A stretch of DNA of 64,000 bases from Rhodospirillales bacterium (GTDB taxonomy: Bacteria > Pseudomonadota > Alphaproteobacteria > Rhodospirillales > Defluviicoccaceae), in NCBI GenBank assembly GCA_016712375.1, contig JADJRE010000003.1:62001-126000 (forward strand), in the 5' to 3' direction. Position 1 is the stretch's first letter; each line of letters opens with the position of its first letter. Below the pieces are notes generated by a model. That model was not told the origin of the DNA and did not search any database. It saw only the letters and a list, made by a program, of their open reading frames with translations. The translations under genes were made by a program, and so were the position numbers. Of this stretch, positions 16,686-24,059 are shown one piece after another.

Positions 16686-18887
16686 TCAGCCCGCGCATCC
16701 AGCCAGCCACTCCCGCAGCTTCGACCACCTCCGCCCGGTCTGCTTCCCCTTCACCGCGATCGCGAGCGCTTTCTTCTGGCCGACAATGACGACCAGGCGC
16801 TTGCCGCGGGTGACGGCGGTGTACAGCAGGTTTCGCTGCAGCATCGGGTAATGCTGCGTGGTCAGCGGGATGACCACGGCCGGGTACTCCGAGCCCTGCG
16901 ACTTGTGGATGGTGGTGGCGTAGGCGAGGACGATCTCGTCCAGTTCGCCGAAGCCATAGGTCACCTCCCGGCCGTCGAACTCCAGCAGCATTTCCGCTGC
17001 CTCGGCATCAATGGCCCGGACGACCCCGAGGTCACCGTTGTAGACCTCCTTGTCGTAGTCGTTCTCGACCTGCATGACCTTGTCGCCGATGCCGTAGGTC
17101 GAACCGAACCGCTCGACGCGCAGCTCGCCCGGCGGGTTGAGCGCCTGTTGCAGATCGATGTTCAGCGAGCGGGCGCCGAGTCCGCCGCGGTTCATCGGGC
17201 ACAGCACCTGGATGTCGCGGATCGGATCGAGGCCATAGCGGGCCGGGATACGGTCGCGGACGATCTGCAGGATCTTGGCGACACCATCTTCGGCATCGAC
17301 GCACTCGACGAAATGAAAGTCGCTGGCCGGGCCCTGCGCCCATTCCGGCATCAAGCCCTGGTTGATGCGGTGAGCGTTGACGATGATCCGGCTCGCGGCC
17401 GCCTGGCGGAACACTTCCGTCAGCCGCACCACCGGCACCACGCCCGAGGCGATGGTGTCGGCGAGCACCTGGCCGGGGCCGACCGAGGGCAGCTGATCGA
17501 CGTCACCGACCAGGATCAATGCCGCATGATCCGGTACCGCCTTCAGCAGCGCGTGCATCAGCGGCACGTCGATCATCGACGTTTCGTCGACGATCAGCAG
17601 GTCGCAGTCCAGCAGGTGGTCTTCCTTGCGGCGGAAGCCGCCGTGCATCGGATCGACCTCAAGCAGCCGGTGGATGGTCTTCGCCTCGAGGCCGGTGCTG
17701 TCCTGCAGCCGCCGGGCGGCGCGGCCAGTGGGGGCGGCGAGTGCGATGCGTACGCCCTTGACGCCGAGGATCTTCAGGATCGAATTGACCAGCGTCGTCT
17801 TGCCGACACCGGGGCCGCCGGTGATGACGAGAACCTTCGCCGCCAGCGCGAGCTGCACCGCCTCGCGCTGGCTGGCGGCGAGATTGATCCCGGCTTTGGT
17901 CTCGACCCATGGAATGGCTTTGGCGGCGTCGATCGCCGGCCAGGGCAGGGCGCCGCCGCGCAGCGTGCCGATCCGCGCGGCGATCGCCCGCTCAGCGCGA
18001 TGCAGGCCGGCAAGGAAGACGCAAGGCTCCGCGTCGACGCTGTCGGCGATCACCTCGCCGTCCTGCAGTTCCAGACCGAGTGCGGTCTCGATGATCGCCG
18101 CCGGCACATCCAGCAGTTCGACCGCCAGCGGCACCAGCTGCGTCAGCGGCAGGCCGCAGTGGCCCTCGTCCATCGCTTCGCTCAGCGCATAGCCGATGCC
18201 GGCACGAGCGCGGATCATCGCCGTCTTTTCGATGCCGAGCTTCTCGGCAATCAGGTCGGCGCTCTTGAAGCCGATGCCGCGGATGTCGCGCGCCAGCCGA
18301 TAGGGGTTTTCCGAGATCAGCCGGATGGCGTCGGCGCCGTAGGTCTTGAAGATGCGCACGGCGCGCGAGGTGCCGACACCGTGGCTGTGCAGAAAAATCA
18401 TGATCTCGCGGATCGCCTTCTGATCGGCCCAGGCGGCGACGATGCTGTCGGCTCGCTTCGGGCCGATGCCGTCGATCTCCTGCAGGCGACCCGGCGTCTG
18501 CTCGATAACGTCGAACACCTGTTCCCGGAAGGCCCGCACCAGTTTCCTCGCGTACACCGGGCCGATGCCCTTGATCATCCCCGAGGCGAGATACTTCTCG
18601 ATGCCCTCGGCCGTCGTCGGCGGCATCGAGCGCAGGAAACCGGCGCGGAACTGCACGCCGTGCGTCCGGTCGTTGACCCACTGCCCGGTCACCTGGACGA
18701 ATTCGCCGGCGGCGATCGCCGCCGCGTGACCGATGACGGTGATCAGATCGCGCTGGCCGCGCGCCTTCACCCGCAGCACGCAAAAGCCGCTGTCCTGGTT
18801 GTGGAAGGTGACGCGCTCGACGAGGCCGGCGAGGTTGTCCTTCACCGCCGCGGTCGCTGCTCCAGGACGTGACGGCCGTTCCGACAT
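16686..18887 (-). CDS. recD2: ATP-dependent DNA helicase, RecD2 type
   Basis: Superfamily 1B 5'-3' helicase of 733 residues from ATG 18887 (MSERPSRPGAA); longer in-frame extensions lack family sequence. Order: an N-terminal OB-like domain, a helix-hairpin-helix repeat region (EGIEKYLASGMIKGIGPVYA, DGIGPKRAD, IRGIGFKSADLIA), Walker A GGPGVGKTT at about residues 356-364, Walker B LLIVDETSMID, and the C-terminal 2B region with TIHKSQGSEYPAVV. This is the RecD2/YrrC architecture found without RecBC. It sits leftward beside the nuclease and repC genes, suggesting a role in plasmid replication or repair. It is separated from parB by only 79 bp, convergently. Confidence 0.93.
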   Translation of the reverse strand: MSERPSRPGAATAAVKDNLAGLVERVTFHNQDSGFCVLRVKARGQRDLITVIGHAAAIAAGEFVQVTGQWVNDRTHGVQFRAGFLRSMPPTTAEGIEKYLASGMIKGIGPVYARKLVRAFREQVFDVIEQTPGRLQEIDGIGPKRADSIVAAWADQKAIREIMIFLHSHGVGTSRAVRIFKTYGADAIRLISENPYRLARDIRGIGFKSADLIAEKLGIEKTAMIRARAGIGYALSEAMDEGHCGLPLTQLVPLAVELLDVPAAIIETALGLELQDGEVIADSVDAEPCVFLAGLHRAERAIAARIGTLRGGALPWPAIDAAKAIPWVETKAGINLAASQREAVQLALAAKVLVITGGPGVGKTTLVNSILKILGVKGVRIALAAPTGRAARRLQDSTGLEAKTIHRLLEVDPMHGGFRRKEDHLLDCDLLIVDETSMIDVPLMHALLKAVPDHAALILVGDVDQLPSVGPGQVLADTIASGVVPVVRLTEVFRQAAASRIIVNAHRINQGLMPEWAQGPASDFHFVECVDAEDGVAKILQIVRDRIPARYGLDPIRDIQVLCPMNRGGLGARSLNIDLQQALNPPGELRVERFGSTYGIGDKVMQVENDYDKEVYNGDLGVVRAIDAEAAEMLLEFDGREVTYGFGELDEIVLAYATTIHKSQGSEYPAVVIPLTTQHYPMLQRNLLYTAVTRGKRLVVIVGQKKALAIAVKGKQTGRRWSKLREWLAGCAG

Positions 18888-19042
18888 CGACAGTCTCACC
18901 AGCAGTAATCCGAGATTTTCGGCACATCGTGCTCCCGCCACGTCATCTGGCAGACGATCGCCTTCGCGAAGGGGGCGGTGAACCTCATTGAGGTCTCGTT
19001 GTGTGCGCTCGATTTCGGCAAGCCGAGCCGTTTGCCCATCGC

Positions 19043-19528
19043 TCAGTGCGCCGCTCGCCACTTCGATGGCTCGACGAACTCGCCGGCCCACAGCCCGCGA
19101 CGGGCGCGCCGGGCGGTGTCTTCGTCGTCGACGTAGACGGTCGAGTACTTGCGGTAGGCGATCGCCACGCCGGCGCGCACCATCCAGGCACCAAGATCCT
19201 CGTCGCCGGCATCGAAGCACACCGCGACGGTTCGGCCATAGCGATCCGTGGTGCGCGGCCGGCAGGTCACCGGCCTGCCGGCGATCTTCTCGGCGAGTGC
19301 CGAGGCGGCGACCCGGCCGCAGAAATAGTCGTGACCGTCACCGGCGGTACAGGATTGGCGGGATTCCGGCGCATCGATGCCAAAAATTCGCACCCTGACC
19401 TCTGCGACGACGATGGTGTCCCCGTCGATCACCCGCGCCTGGCCGGCGATGGGCTCGGCAGCCGCGGCAGCGGTCGCGAAGAGCAGGACGAGCACGAGAG
19501 CGGCGGCGGCGCGCAAGCAACGGTTCAT
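19043..19528 (-). CDS. Secreted thermonuclease-family (SNase-like) protein
   Basis: Product of 161 residues with an N-terminal signal peptide (ALVLVLLFATAAAAAEP) and a staphylococcal-nuclease fold. The calcium/catalytic loop RVIDGDTIVV and RIFGIDAPES are present, as is the Arg-containing TTDRYGRTVAVC. Four cysteines suggest disulphides, consistent with export to the periplasm. Its ATG overlaps the repC stop by four bases (ATGA), so it is translated with the replication initiator. That is an odd pairing for an exported nuclease. Such SNase-like genes are common on proteobacterial conjugative elements; role unknown. Confidence 0.88.
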   Translation of the reverse strand: MNRCLRAAAALVLVLLFATAAAAAEPIAGQARVIDGDTIVVAEVRVRIFGIDAPESRQSCTAGDGHDYFCGRVAASALAEKIAGRPVTCRPRTTDRYGRTVAVCFDAGDEDLGAWMVRAGVAIAYRKYSTVYVDDEDTARRARRGLWAGEFVEPSKWRAAH

Positions 19529-20856
19529 CGTAGTCCGGTCCTTTCGGTGGGTACGCGCCGGTCGGTCGCCGGGGCGAACGACGTTGGGTACGGTTCATTT
19601 TCGCTGTCGCGCCGACGTTCCGCCAGGCCGTGCAGGCTGCGCAGCAGGTGGAGTTCACCGTCGCGGCCGCGGGCGATCATCCCCCTGAGGTAGCCTCCGG
19701 GCGAGCGAATGGTGTCTCGTTTGGCGGCAATGATGGCGACGGCGGTGGCCGCCTGATAGCGGCCGAGGGCGTGACAGGCATCGATCCAGGCGGAACGGCT
19801 GATACCGAGCTGGTGGCGAAGGCGATCGGCGGCGTCGACGACGTCGGACCAGGTAGGGGAGGGGGTGAGGAGCTGATCCTGAAGTGGCGGAGACACCCGA
19901 ACCAGAAATTTCGGCGTTGCCGCCGGCGGCTCGTCGGGCAAGGCGTTGTCGGTCTCGAGGGAGGATCCGTCGCCCGGGCCGTTACTCCCCATTCCCGAGT
20001 CCCTGTTACAGGTAGCTGAGCTATCAGATCCAGGTTGGTTTGTAGTTGTATATAGGCGGACATTTTTGTCCTCCGCGGAGGACTCTTTCACAGCTAAGGC
20101 GTTGATCAGGGTCTCTTCTCCCGCGGCGCGCCGGCGCTCGAGTTCGACGACGCCCGCTTCGAGGATGGCCAGTGGGGTTCCCTCTGCGGCGGTCTCCGAG
20201 GCGACGGTGAGGGCTTCGTCGAGCCACGCTCGCCAGTCGCGGATTTGCCTGGGTAGTCCCTCATCCTCGACTTGGTGGCCGCGATCGCCGAGGCCGTGCT
20301 CCAGTGCCGTCTCCGCGAGCTGCTGGATCGCTTTGCGCGCGATGGTCAGGCGTCGGCGTAAGGCGCTCCGAGCTTTGTGGTCTCTCGCGGCGGCCTCAGC
20401 GATCGCCCGAAACTCGCCGAAGCGGTCGGCGAGGGGAGACAGGTCGAAGCCGTAGGCCTCGGCGATCCGACCGGAGGAATCGCGCCGGCCCCACCGTCGT
20501 CCTTCCGCGCCGTCGACAGGGACAATGATGCCGGTGTCGACCAGCCGGCCGAGCAGGCGGCGGACGTGCCGTTGGCAGACGTCGAGCCGGTCGGCAAGGG
20601 TGGCGTTGCTCGGCCAGACGATTGGCCGGTTGCCGCGCTGCCAGTCCTGCGGCTGGCTGAACGCCATCAGCTGGTCGACAAGGTCGCGCACGGCACCGAG
20701 GCCGAGCGCGGCGGCGGCGCGCTTGAATGCTGCGAGCGCCTGGCCGGGACTCAGTCCGTTCGGCAGGCCGCCGAAGTGGTCGGCCTGGGTCTTGATCGGC
20801 AAGGCTTCGGGCGCCAATCGGCGTAAGCCGGGGGCGACGCGGGCACGAGCGGTCAC
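19525..20856 (-). CDS. repC: Plasmid replication initiator RepC (repABC family)
   Basis: Replication initiator of 443 residues. The N-terminus (ALPIKTQADHFGGLPNGL, LALFKRA-like AAFKRAAAALGL) and the winged-helix segment WPSNATLADRLDVCQRHVRR match RepC of alphaproteobacterial repABC plasmids. The C-terminal domain ends with SPGGYLRGMIARGRDGELHL, also typical. In this family the origin lies inside repC; a distinct AT-rich patch occurs at about 20020-20095. Unlike standard repABC, the gene is not downstream of parA-parB but on the opposite strand, with recD2 and the nuclease between. A candidate antisense RNA terminator lies upstream. Confidence 0.92.
   Translation of the reverse strand: MTARARVAPGLRRLAPEALPIKTQADHFGGLPNGLSPGQALAAFKRAAAALGLGAVRDLVDQLMAFSQPQDWQRGNRPIVWPSNATLADRLDVCQRHVRRLLGRLVDTGIIVPVDGAEGRRWGRRDSSGRIAEAYGFDLSPLADRFGEFRAIAEAAARDHKARSALRRRLTIARKAIQQLAETALEHGLGDRGHQVEDEGLPRQIRDWRAWLDEALTVASETAAEGTPLAILEAGVVELERRRAAGEETLINALAVKESSAEDKNVRLYTTTNQPGSDSSATCNRDSGMGSNGPGDGSSLETDNALPDEPPAATPKFLVRVSPPLQDQLLTPSPTWSDVVDAADRLRHQLGISRSAWIDACHALGRYQAATAVAIIAAKRDTIRSPGGYLRGMIARGRDGELHLLRSLHGLAERRRDSENEPYPTSFAPATDRRVPTERTGLR
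20020..20095. other. Candidate origin of replication inside repC
   Basis: A clearly AT-richer stretch (GTTTGTAGTTGTATATAGG, ACATTTTTGTCC and neighbours) within otherwise high-GC repC. It falls between the two domains, encoding the low-complexity linker. In repABC plasmids the origin maps to such an AT-rich block inside repC. Assignment is by position and composition only. Confidence 0.5.
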
Positions 20857-21263
20857 GTTCGGTCCTCCATATTTGGGGACCGTTCGGGCAAAGCTTCCCT
20901 GTTGCGCCTCCAGCGCATTTCTCGCTTGCGTTTTGGCTGGGATTTCCGTAGGAACGTGGTTGCGAGTCAGCGTCCCTACCGATTTCCCAGATAACCCGGC
21001 GCCGAGAGGCAGCCGGGTTTTCTTATGTCGTTGCCGTCACGGTCTTCTCCTCCATCTCCGAGAATCCGGGCAGCCTTCCACAAAGAGTGGTAGGCGACAA
21101 CCCAGCATCCGCGTTTTGTGGTATTTGCTACGACATGCGGGGCTGTTTGGCGTGTCTAGACCTACTTACGGGCGCAAGCAGTCAAGAATCGCCCACGCCC
21201 ACGCCCGCGGATCTCTCTTCCTGATCCAGGGTTCGACTCGACGCATACCGCGGGTTGCTGCGC
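20857..21263. other. repC upstream region
   Basis: No protein gene is supported. Apart from the terminator hairpin at 20993-21024, the segment must contain the repC promoter (minus strand) and leader. The stretch 21030-21260 shows nothing I can name. Confidence 0.4.
20952..21028 (+). ncRNA. Candidate counter-transcribed RNA with terminator, antisense to repC leader
   Basis: A strong hairpin AACCCGGC-GCC / GGC-A-GCCGGGTT with loop GAGA (20993-21019), followed by TTTTCTT (21018-21024), forms a factor-independent terminator on the plus strand. It lies opposite the 5' leader of repC, about 140 bp before its start. repABC plasmids encode a short antisense RNA here that represses repC. A possible -35 (TTGCGT, near 20935) is about the right distance upstream, but the -10 is weak, so the 5' end is a guess. 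Confidence 0.5.
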
Positions 21264-21563
21264 TCAGATGCTGCCGAGTCGCGACGGATCGGCGATGCTG
21301 CTGCGCCGTCCGCGATCCGCTGCCGTGCTCATGTCGGTTGCAAGCCGATCCTGCCGGTGCGCCGGCGTAATGCCGAGCAGCGGCACATTCTCCTCGAAGA
21401 TGATGGGATCAGACGGCTCGTCCTGTGCGAGAGCGTCGATTTCGGCGTCGGTGAATCCGGCGAGTTCGTCAAGCCCGGCCGCCCAATCCTCGACGTCGAT
21501 GAAGGCGTGGGTGACGACTGCGCGGCGGACGTGCCGCCTCCTAAAATCGGTCGGGTATGGCAT
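21264..21563 (-). CDS. Small hypothetical protein
   Basis: ATG 21563 gives 99 residues, MPYPTDFRRRHVRRAVVTHA, followed by an acidic middle (DELAGFTDAEIDALAQDE) and a polar tail. Composition and codon use look like those of real genes nearby, but I know no family. A longer start at 21596 is possible. It has no obvious operon partner. Confidence 0.45.
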   Translation of the reverse strand: MPYPTDFRRRHVRRAVVTHAFIDVEDWAAGLDELAGFTDAEIDALAQDEPSDPIIFEENVPLLGITPAHRQDRLATDMSTAADRGRRSSIADPSRLGSI

Positions 21564-21669
21564 GTGTCGAATCCACGTGCTGATCCAAGGGCCCAATGGG
21601 TTCCAGACGGTCGGTTCCCATCTCTTTCGCGACCTGCGACTGAGAGGTTATCACCGCACAAAATGTTTT

Positions 21670-21698
21670 CTATAGCAATATCAATTTGACTATAGCAA
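21670..21698 (+). promoter_or_regulatory. Paired direct repeats CTATAGCAA upstream of HTH gene
   Basis: CTATAGCAA occurs at 21670-21678 and again at 21690-21698, 20 bp apart (about two helical turns), in an AT-rich island that also contains TTGACT (21686-21691). This is a plausible operator/promoter for the small HTH protein that follows, perhaps autoregulated. Confidence 0.45.
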
Positions 21699-21811
21699 AC
21701 TTTGTGTTATTCCGGTGTCGGCGACGGCCGATAGCCGGCGTAGTGCGGAGACTTGCCCGATGCAATATTGCTGGTCAAAATCCTTTTGCGACCAACTGGG
21801 TAGGATCGACC

Positions 21812-22051
21812 GTGGCCGACGTGCCCTCGGACTTTGCCATGAGACTGGAGTCCGTGCGGATGACGCAGATGGAGTTCCGTCGCCTCGTGCAGCGTCTCGG
21901 CGGTGGCGAAATCGACCCGTCGACGACGAGCCTGTGGGTTTCTGGAAAGCGCACGCCGCACGCCTGTGCACTGGCGTTGCTCGAGGTCATTGCCCGCATG
22001 CCGCCGGCGCAGTTGTCGGCGATGCTGAAAGACCTGCCGCCAGTCCCATAA
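21812..22051 (+). CDS. Small XRE-like HTH regulator
   Basis: GTG 21812 with AGGA seven bases upstream gives 79 residues. It contains a helix-turn-helix-like pattern (MTQMEFRRLVQRLGGGEID, then STTSLWVSGKRTPHACALAL), in which SLWVSGKRTP resembles the recognition-helix end of Cro/XRE proteins. An in-frame extension to 21686 is possible but has no ribosome site. It lies directly ahead of the trb operon and downstream of paired direct repeats, so it may control conjugation genes. The target is inferred from position only. Confidence 0.65.
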   Translation: MADVPSDFAMRLESVRMTQMEFRRLVQRLGGGEIDPSTTSLWVSGKRTPHACALALLEVIARMPPAQLSAMLKDLPPVP

Positions 22052-22246
22052 CCGCTACGGACCACGGCCTCGCCGCCGACGGTCTCGCACCGATCGCCGA
22101 TTCGAGCTTGATCAGGCTGTCCGTGTCCCGGAACGCACGTTCCGTCTTCTTTCCGTCGTTGCGTGATAGTCCGTTAGTCGAAAAAACCCGGAGCGCCTCA
22201 TTGCCGCCGCAGTCGGCTGAAAATCTGCCGGCGTGAGGGTGAGGAA

Positions 22247-22429
22247 ATGAGCTTTGGTGAAGCTCGAAACCTCGCGGGTAATTCTTCGTATGTGCTGATT
22301 GACCTCAAAGACTTTGTCTTTGCGTCTGGTTTGTCTGCGAGAATTTGCATGCGTGTTATTGCGTTGCAAAATCCGTCGTTGAGTACAGGACGGGGAATGA
22401 GCAATACAATGGTTGTGTGCGAGCCATGA
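22247..22429 (+). CDS. Small ORF translationally coupled to trbB
   Basis: A 60-residue frame begins MSFGEARNLAGNSSYVLIDL with a good ribosome site (GTGAGGAA just upstream). Its TGA stop overlaps the trbB ATG as ATGA (22426-22429). That arrangement matches the coupling seen through the rest of the operon, so it may be a real leader peptide or small protein, although the sequence matches nothing I know. It lies in an AT-richer stretch that probably also contains the operon promoter. Confidence 0.45.
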   Translation: MSFGEARNLAGNSSYVLIDLKDFVFASGLSARICMRVIALQNPSLSTGRGMSNTMVVCEP

Positions 22430-23424
22430 ACGCCGTGTCTCCCCGGGAGGAGTCCGCCGCCCGAACGCTCGCCCGGCTATCGCATCACCTGGGCGCCGAC
22501 ATCATCGCCCTGCTGGCGCAGCCTGGCCTGAGCGAGTTGTCGGCGAATCCCGACGGATCGGTTTTCGTTGACCGTGTTGGACAGGACGGCATGCAGCGCG
22601 TCGGCTCGATCGAGCCGCAGCGCGTCGAGTTGTTCGTTACCGCCGTCGGCGCCTCGCTCGGCTTGTGTATCGACCGGGGCTCGTCGCCGGCACTGTCGGC
22701 CGAACTTCCGCCCGGCGATCCGTGGCGCGGCGCCCGCCTGGAGGCGTTGTTGCCGCCGGCGGCCCGCGCGCCGTGCTTTTCACTGCGCATGCATGCCTCG
22801 GCGGTCTTCCCGCTCGCCGAGTACGAGGCGCGCGGCATCATGTCCGCCGACCAGCGCCGGGCGATCGAGTCGGCCGTCCAGGCGCAGCACAACATCCTCG
22901 TCGTCGGTGAGACGCTGAGCGGCAAATCGACGCTGCTGAATGCGATCATCGCCCACGTCGCGGCGGTCACGCCCGCCGCCCGCTTTGTCATCCTGGAAGA
23001 CACCACCGAGCTGCAGTGCGCCGCAGCCAACGTGGTGCAACTACATACCTCCGGCTCGCTGGACATGGCCGCGCTGCTGCGCTCGGCGATGCGACTGCGG
23101 CCGGACGTGATCGCCATAGGCGAGGTGCGGGGCAAGGAAGCCCTCAGCTTCGTCGACGCGCTCGGCACCGGCCACACCGGCTATTGCACCACGCACGCTG
23201 GATCCGCACTCGGCGGCTTGCGGCGCCTGGAAACGTTGATCCGCCAAGCCTCCGTCGACCCGCAGCGAGAGCAGATCGCGGCTGCTCTCGACCTGATCGT
23301 CGTCATCCGCCGCGACCCGAAGTCCCCCGCCAGCCGCCGCGTCTCGGAAGTCCTCGCCCTGGACTCCGAGTTGTCGGCCGACGGCGCCTACGTCCTCAGC
23401 CCCAGCAAGGAGCCCTCACGATGA
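22426..23424 (+). CDS. trbB: Conjugal transfer ATPase TrbB (VirB11 family)
   Basis: Hexameric traffic ATPase at the cytoplasmic base of the mating channel. From ATG 22426 it has 332 residues. Walker A reads GETLSGKST at about residues 161-169, with the family Asp/His boxes RFVILEDTTELQC, RLRPDVIAIGEVRGKEAL and GHTGYCTTHAGSALGGLRRL. It is the first recognised gene of the trb operon, preceded by a small overlapping ORF. Its stop overlaps trbC by four bases. Confidence 0.95.
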   Translation: MNAVSPREESAARTLARLSHHLGADIIALLAQPGLSELSANPDGSVFVDRVGQDGMQRVGSIEPQRVELFVTAVGASLGLCIDRGSSPALSAELPPGDPWRGARLEALLPPAARAPCFSLRMHASAVFPLAEYEARGIMSADQRRAIESAVQAQHNILVVGETLSGKSTLLNAIIAHVAAVTPAARFVILEDTTELQCAAANVVQLHTSGSLDMAALLRSAMRLRPDVIAIGEVRGKEALSFVDALGTGHTGYCTTHAGSALGGLRRLETLIRQASVDPQREQIAAALDLIVVIRRDPKSPASRRVSEVLALDSELSADGAYVLSPSKEPSR

Positions 23425-23735
23425 AGACCCGTTACCTTGTGACGGCCGCCGGCACCATGGCCGCCGTCTTCTCGCCACGCCTCGCCTTTGCCGCCGGCGG
23501 GAGCATGCCGTGGGATGGGCCGCTGTCTACCCTCGGCACCAACCTCACCGGCCCGACCGCCTCGGCGCTCGCTCTGGTCGCCGCCTTCGCGGCCGTGCTG
23601 GGCCTGGTCTTCGGTGGCGAGCTGAGTGGCTGGATCAGGGGGGCCCTGGTCGCCTGTATCGGCATGGCGTTCCTGGTCGGCCTCACGACCTTCGCTTCCG
23701 CCCTCGGCATCACCGTCGGCGGCATGGTCGGCTAG
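23421..23735 (+). CDS. trbC: Pilin subunit TrbC (VirB2 family)
   Basis: Major conjugative pilin precursor, 104 residues. A long signal peptide ends near RLAFAAGGS. Two hydrophobic helices follow (ALALVAAFAAVLGLVFGG and ALVACIGMAFLVGLTTF), linked by a short basic loop, as in VirB2/TrbC pilins. RP4 TrbC is trimmed and made circular by TraF. A TraF homologue with its catalytic pair is encoded at 39405, so the same maturation is likely. It overlaps trbB by 4 bp and abuts trbD. Confidence 0.93.
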   Translation: MKTRYLVTAAGTMAAVFSPRLAFAAGGSMPWDGPLSTLGTNLTGPTASALALVAAFAAVLGLVFGGELSGWIRGALVACIGMAFLVGLTTFASALGITVGGMVG

Positions 23736-24059
23736 ATGACACTGCAGGAAACCCCAGTCTATCGGGCACTGCACCGAAGCCAGACGGTCCTGGGGGTCGA
23801 ACGATCCCCCGGCATCTGTTTCTTCGCGCTGGTCGCCGGCGCCGAGTTCGGCAGCTTTCAGGGCCGGCAGTGGCCGACGATGCTGGTTCTTGTCGGTGTG
23901 CTCATCGTCGGCATGGGCGTGCTGCGGCAAATCGCCAAGGCCGATCCGCGCTGGTTCGCGATGTTCGGCCAGCGCTGGACGCTCCGCCCCGCCTACCGGG
24001 CCACCTCAACTCCCTATCGCAAGGACAGCAAATGCCCCAATGCCAGGCGCATTCTGTAA
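23736..24059 (+). CDS. trbD: Conjugal transfer protein TrbD (VirB3 family)
   Basis: Small inner-membrane protein of 107 residues that starts immediately after the trbC stop. The N-terminus ETPVYRALHRSQTVLGVERS and a hydrophobic hairpin (PTMLVLVGVLIVGMGVL), then KADPRWFAMFGQR, match TrbD/VirB3, which partner the VirB4 ATPase. The C-terminal 28 bp overlap the trbE start. Confidence 0.92.
   Translation: MTLQETPVYRALHRSQTVLGVERSPGICFFALVAGAEFGSFQGRQWPTMLVLVGVLIVGMGVLRQIAKADPRWFAMFGQRWTLRPAYRATSTPYRKDSKCPNARRIL

Noticed and set aside
16851..18872. 673-codon plus-strand frame opposite recD2
   Set aside because: His/Asp/Arg-rich shadow of the helicase gene; recD2 has all helicase motifs in the right order.
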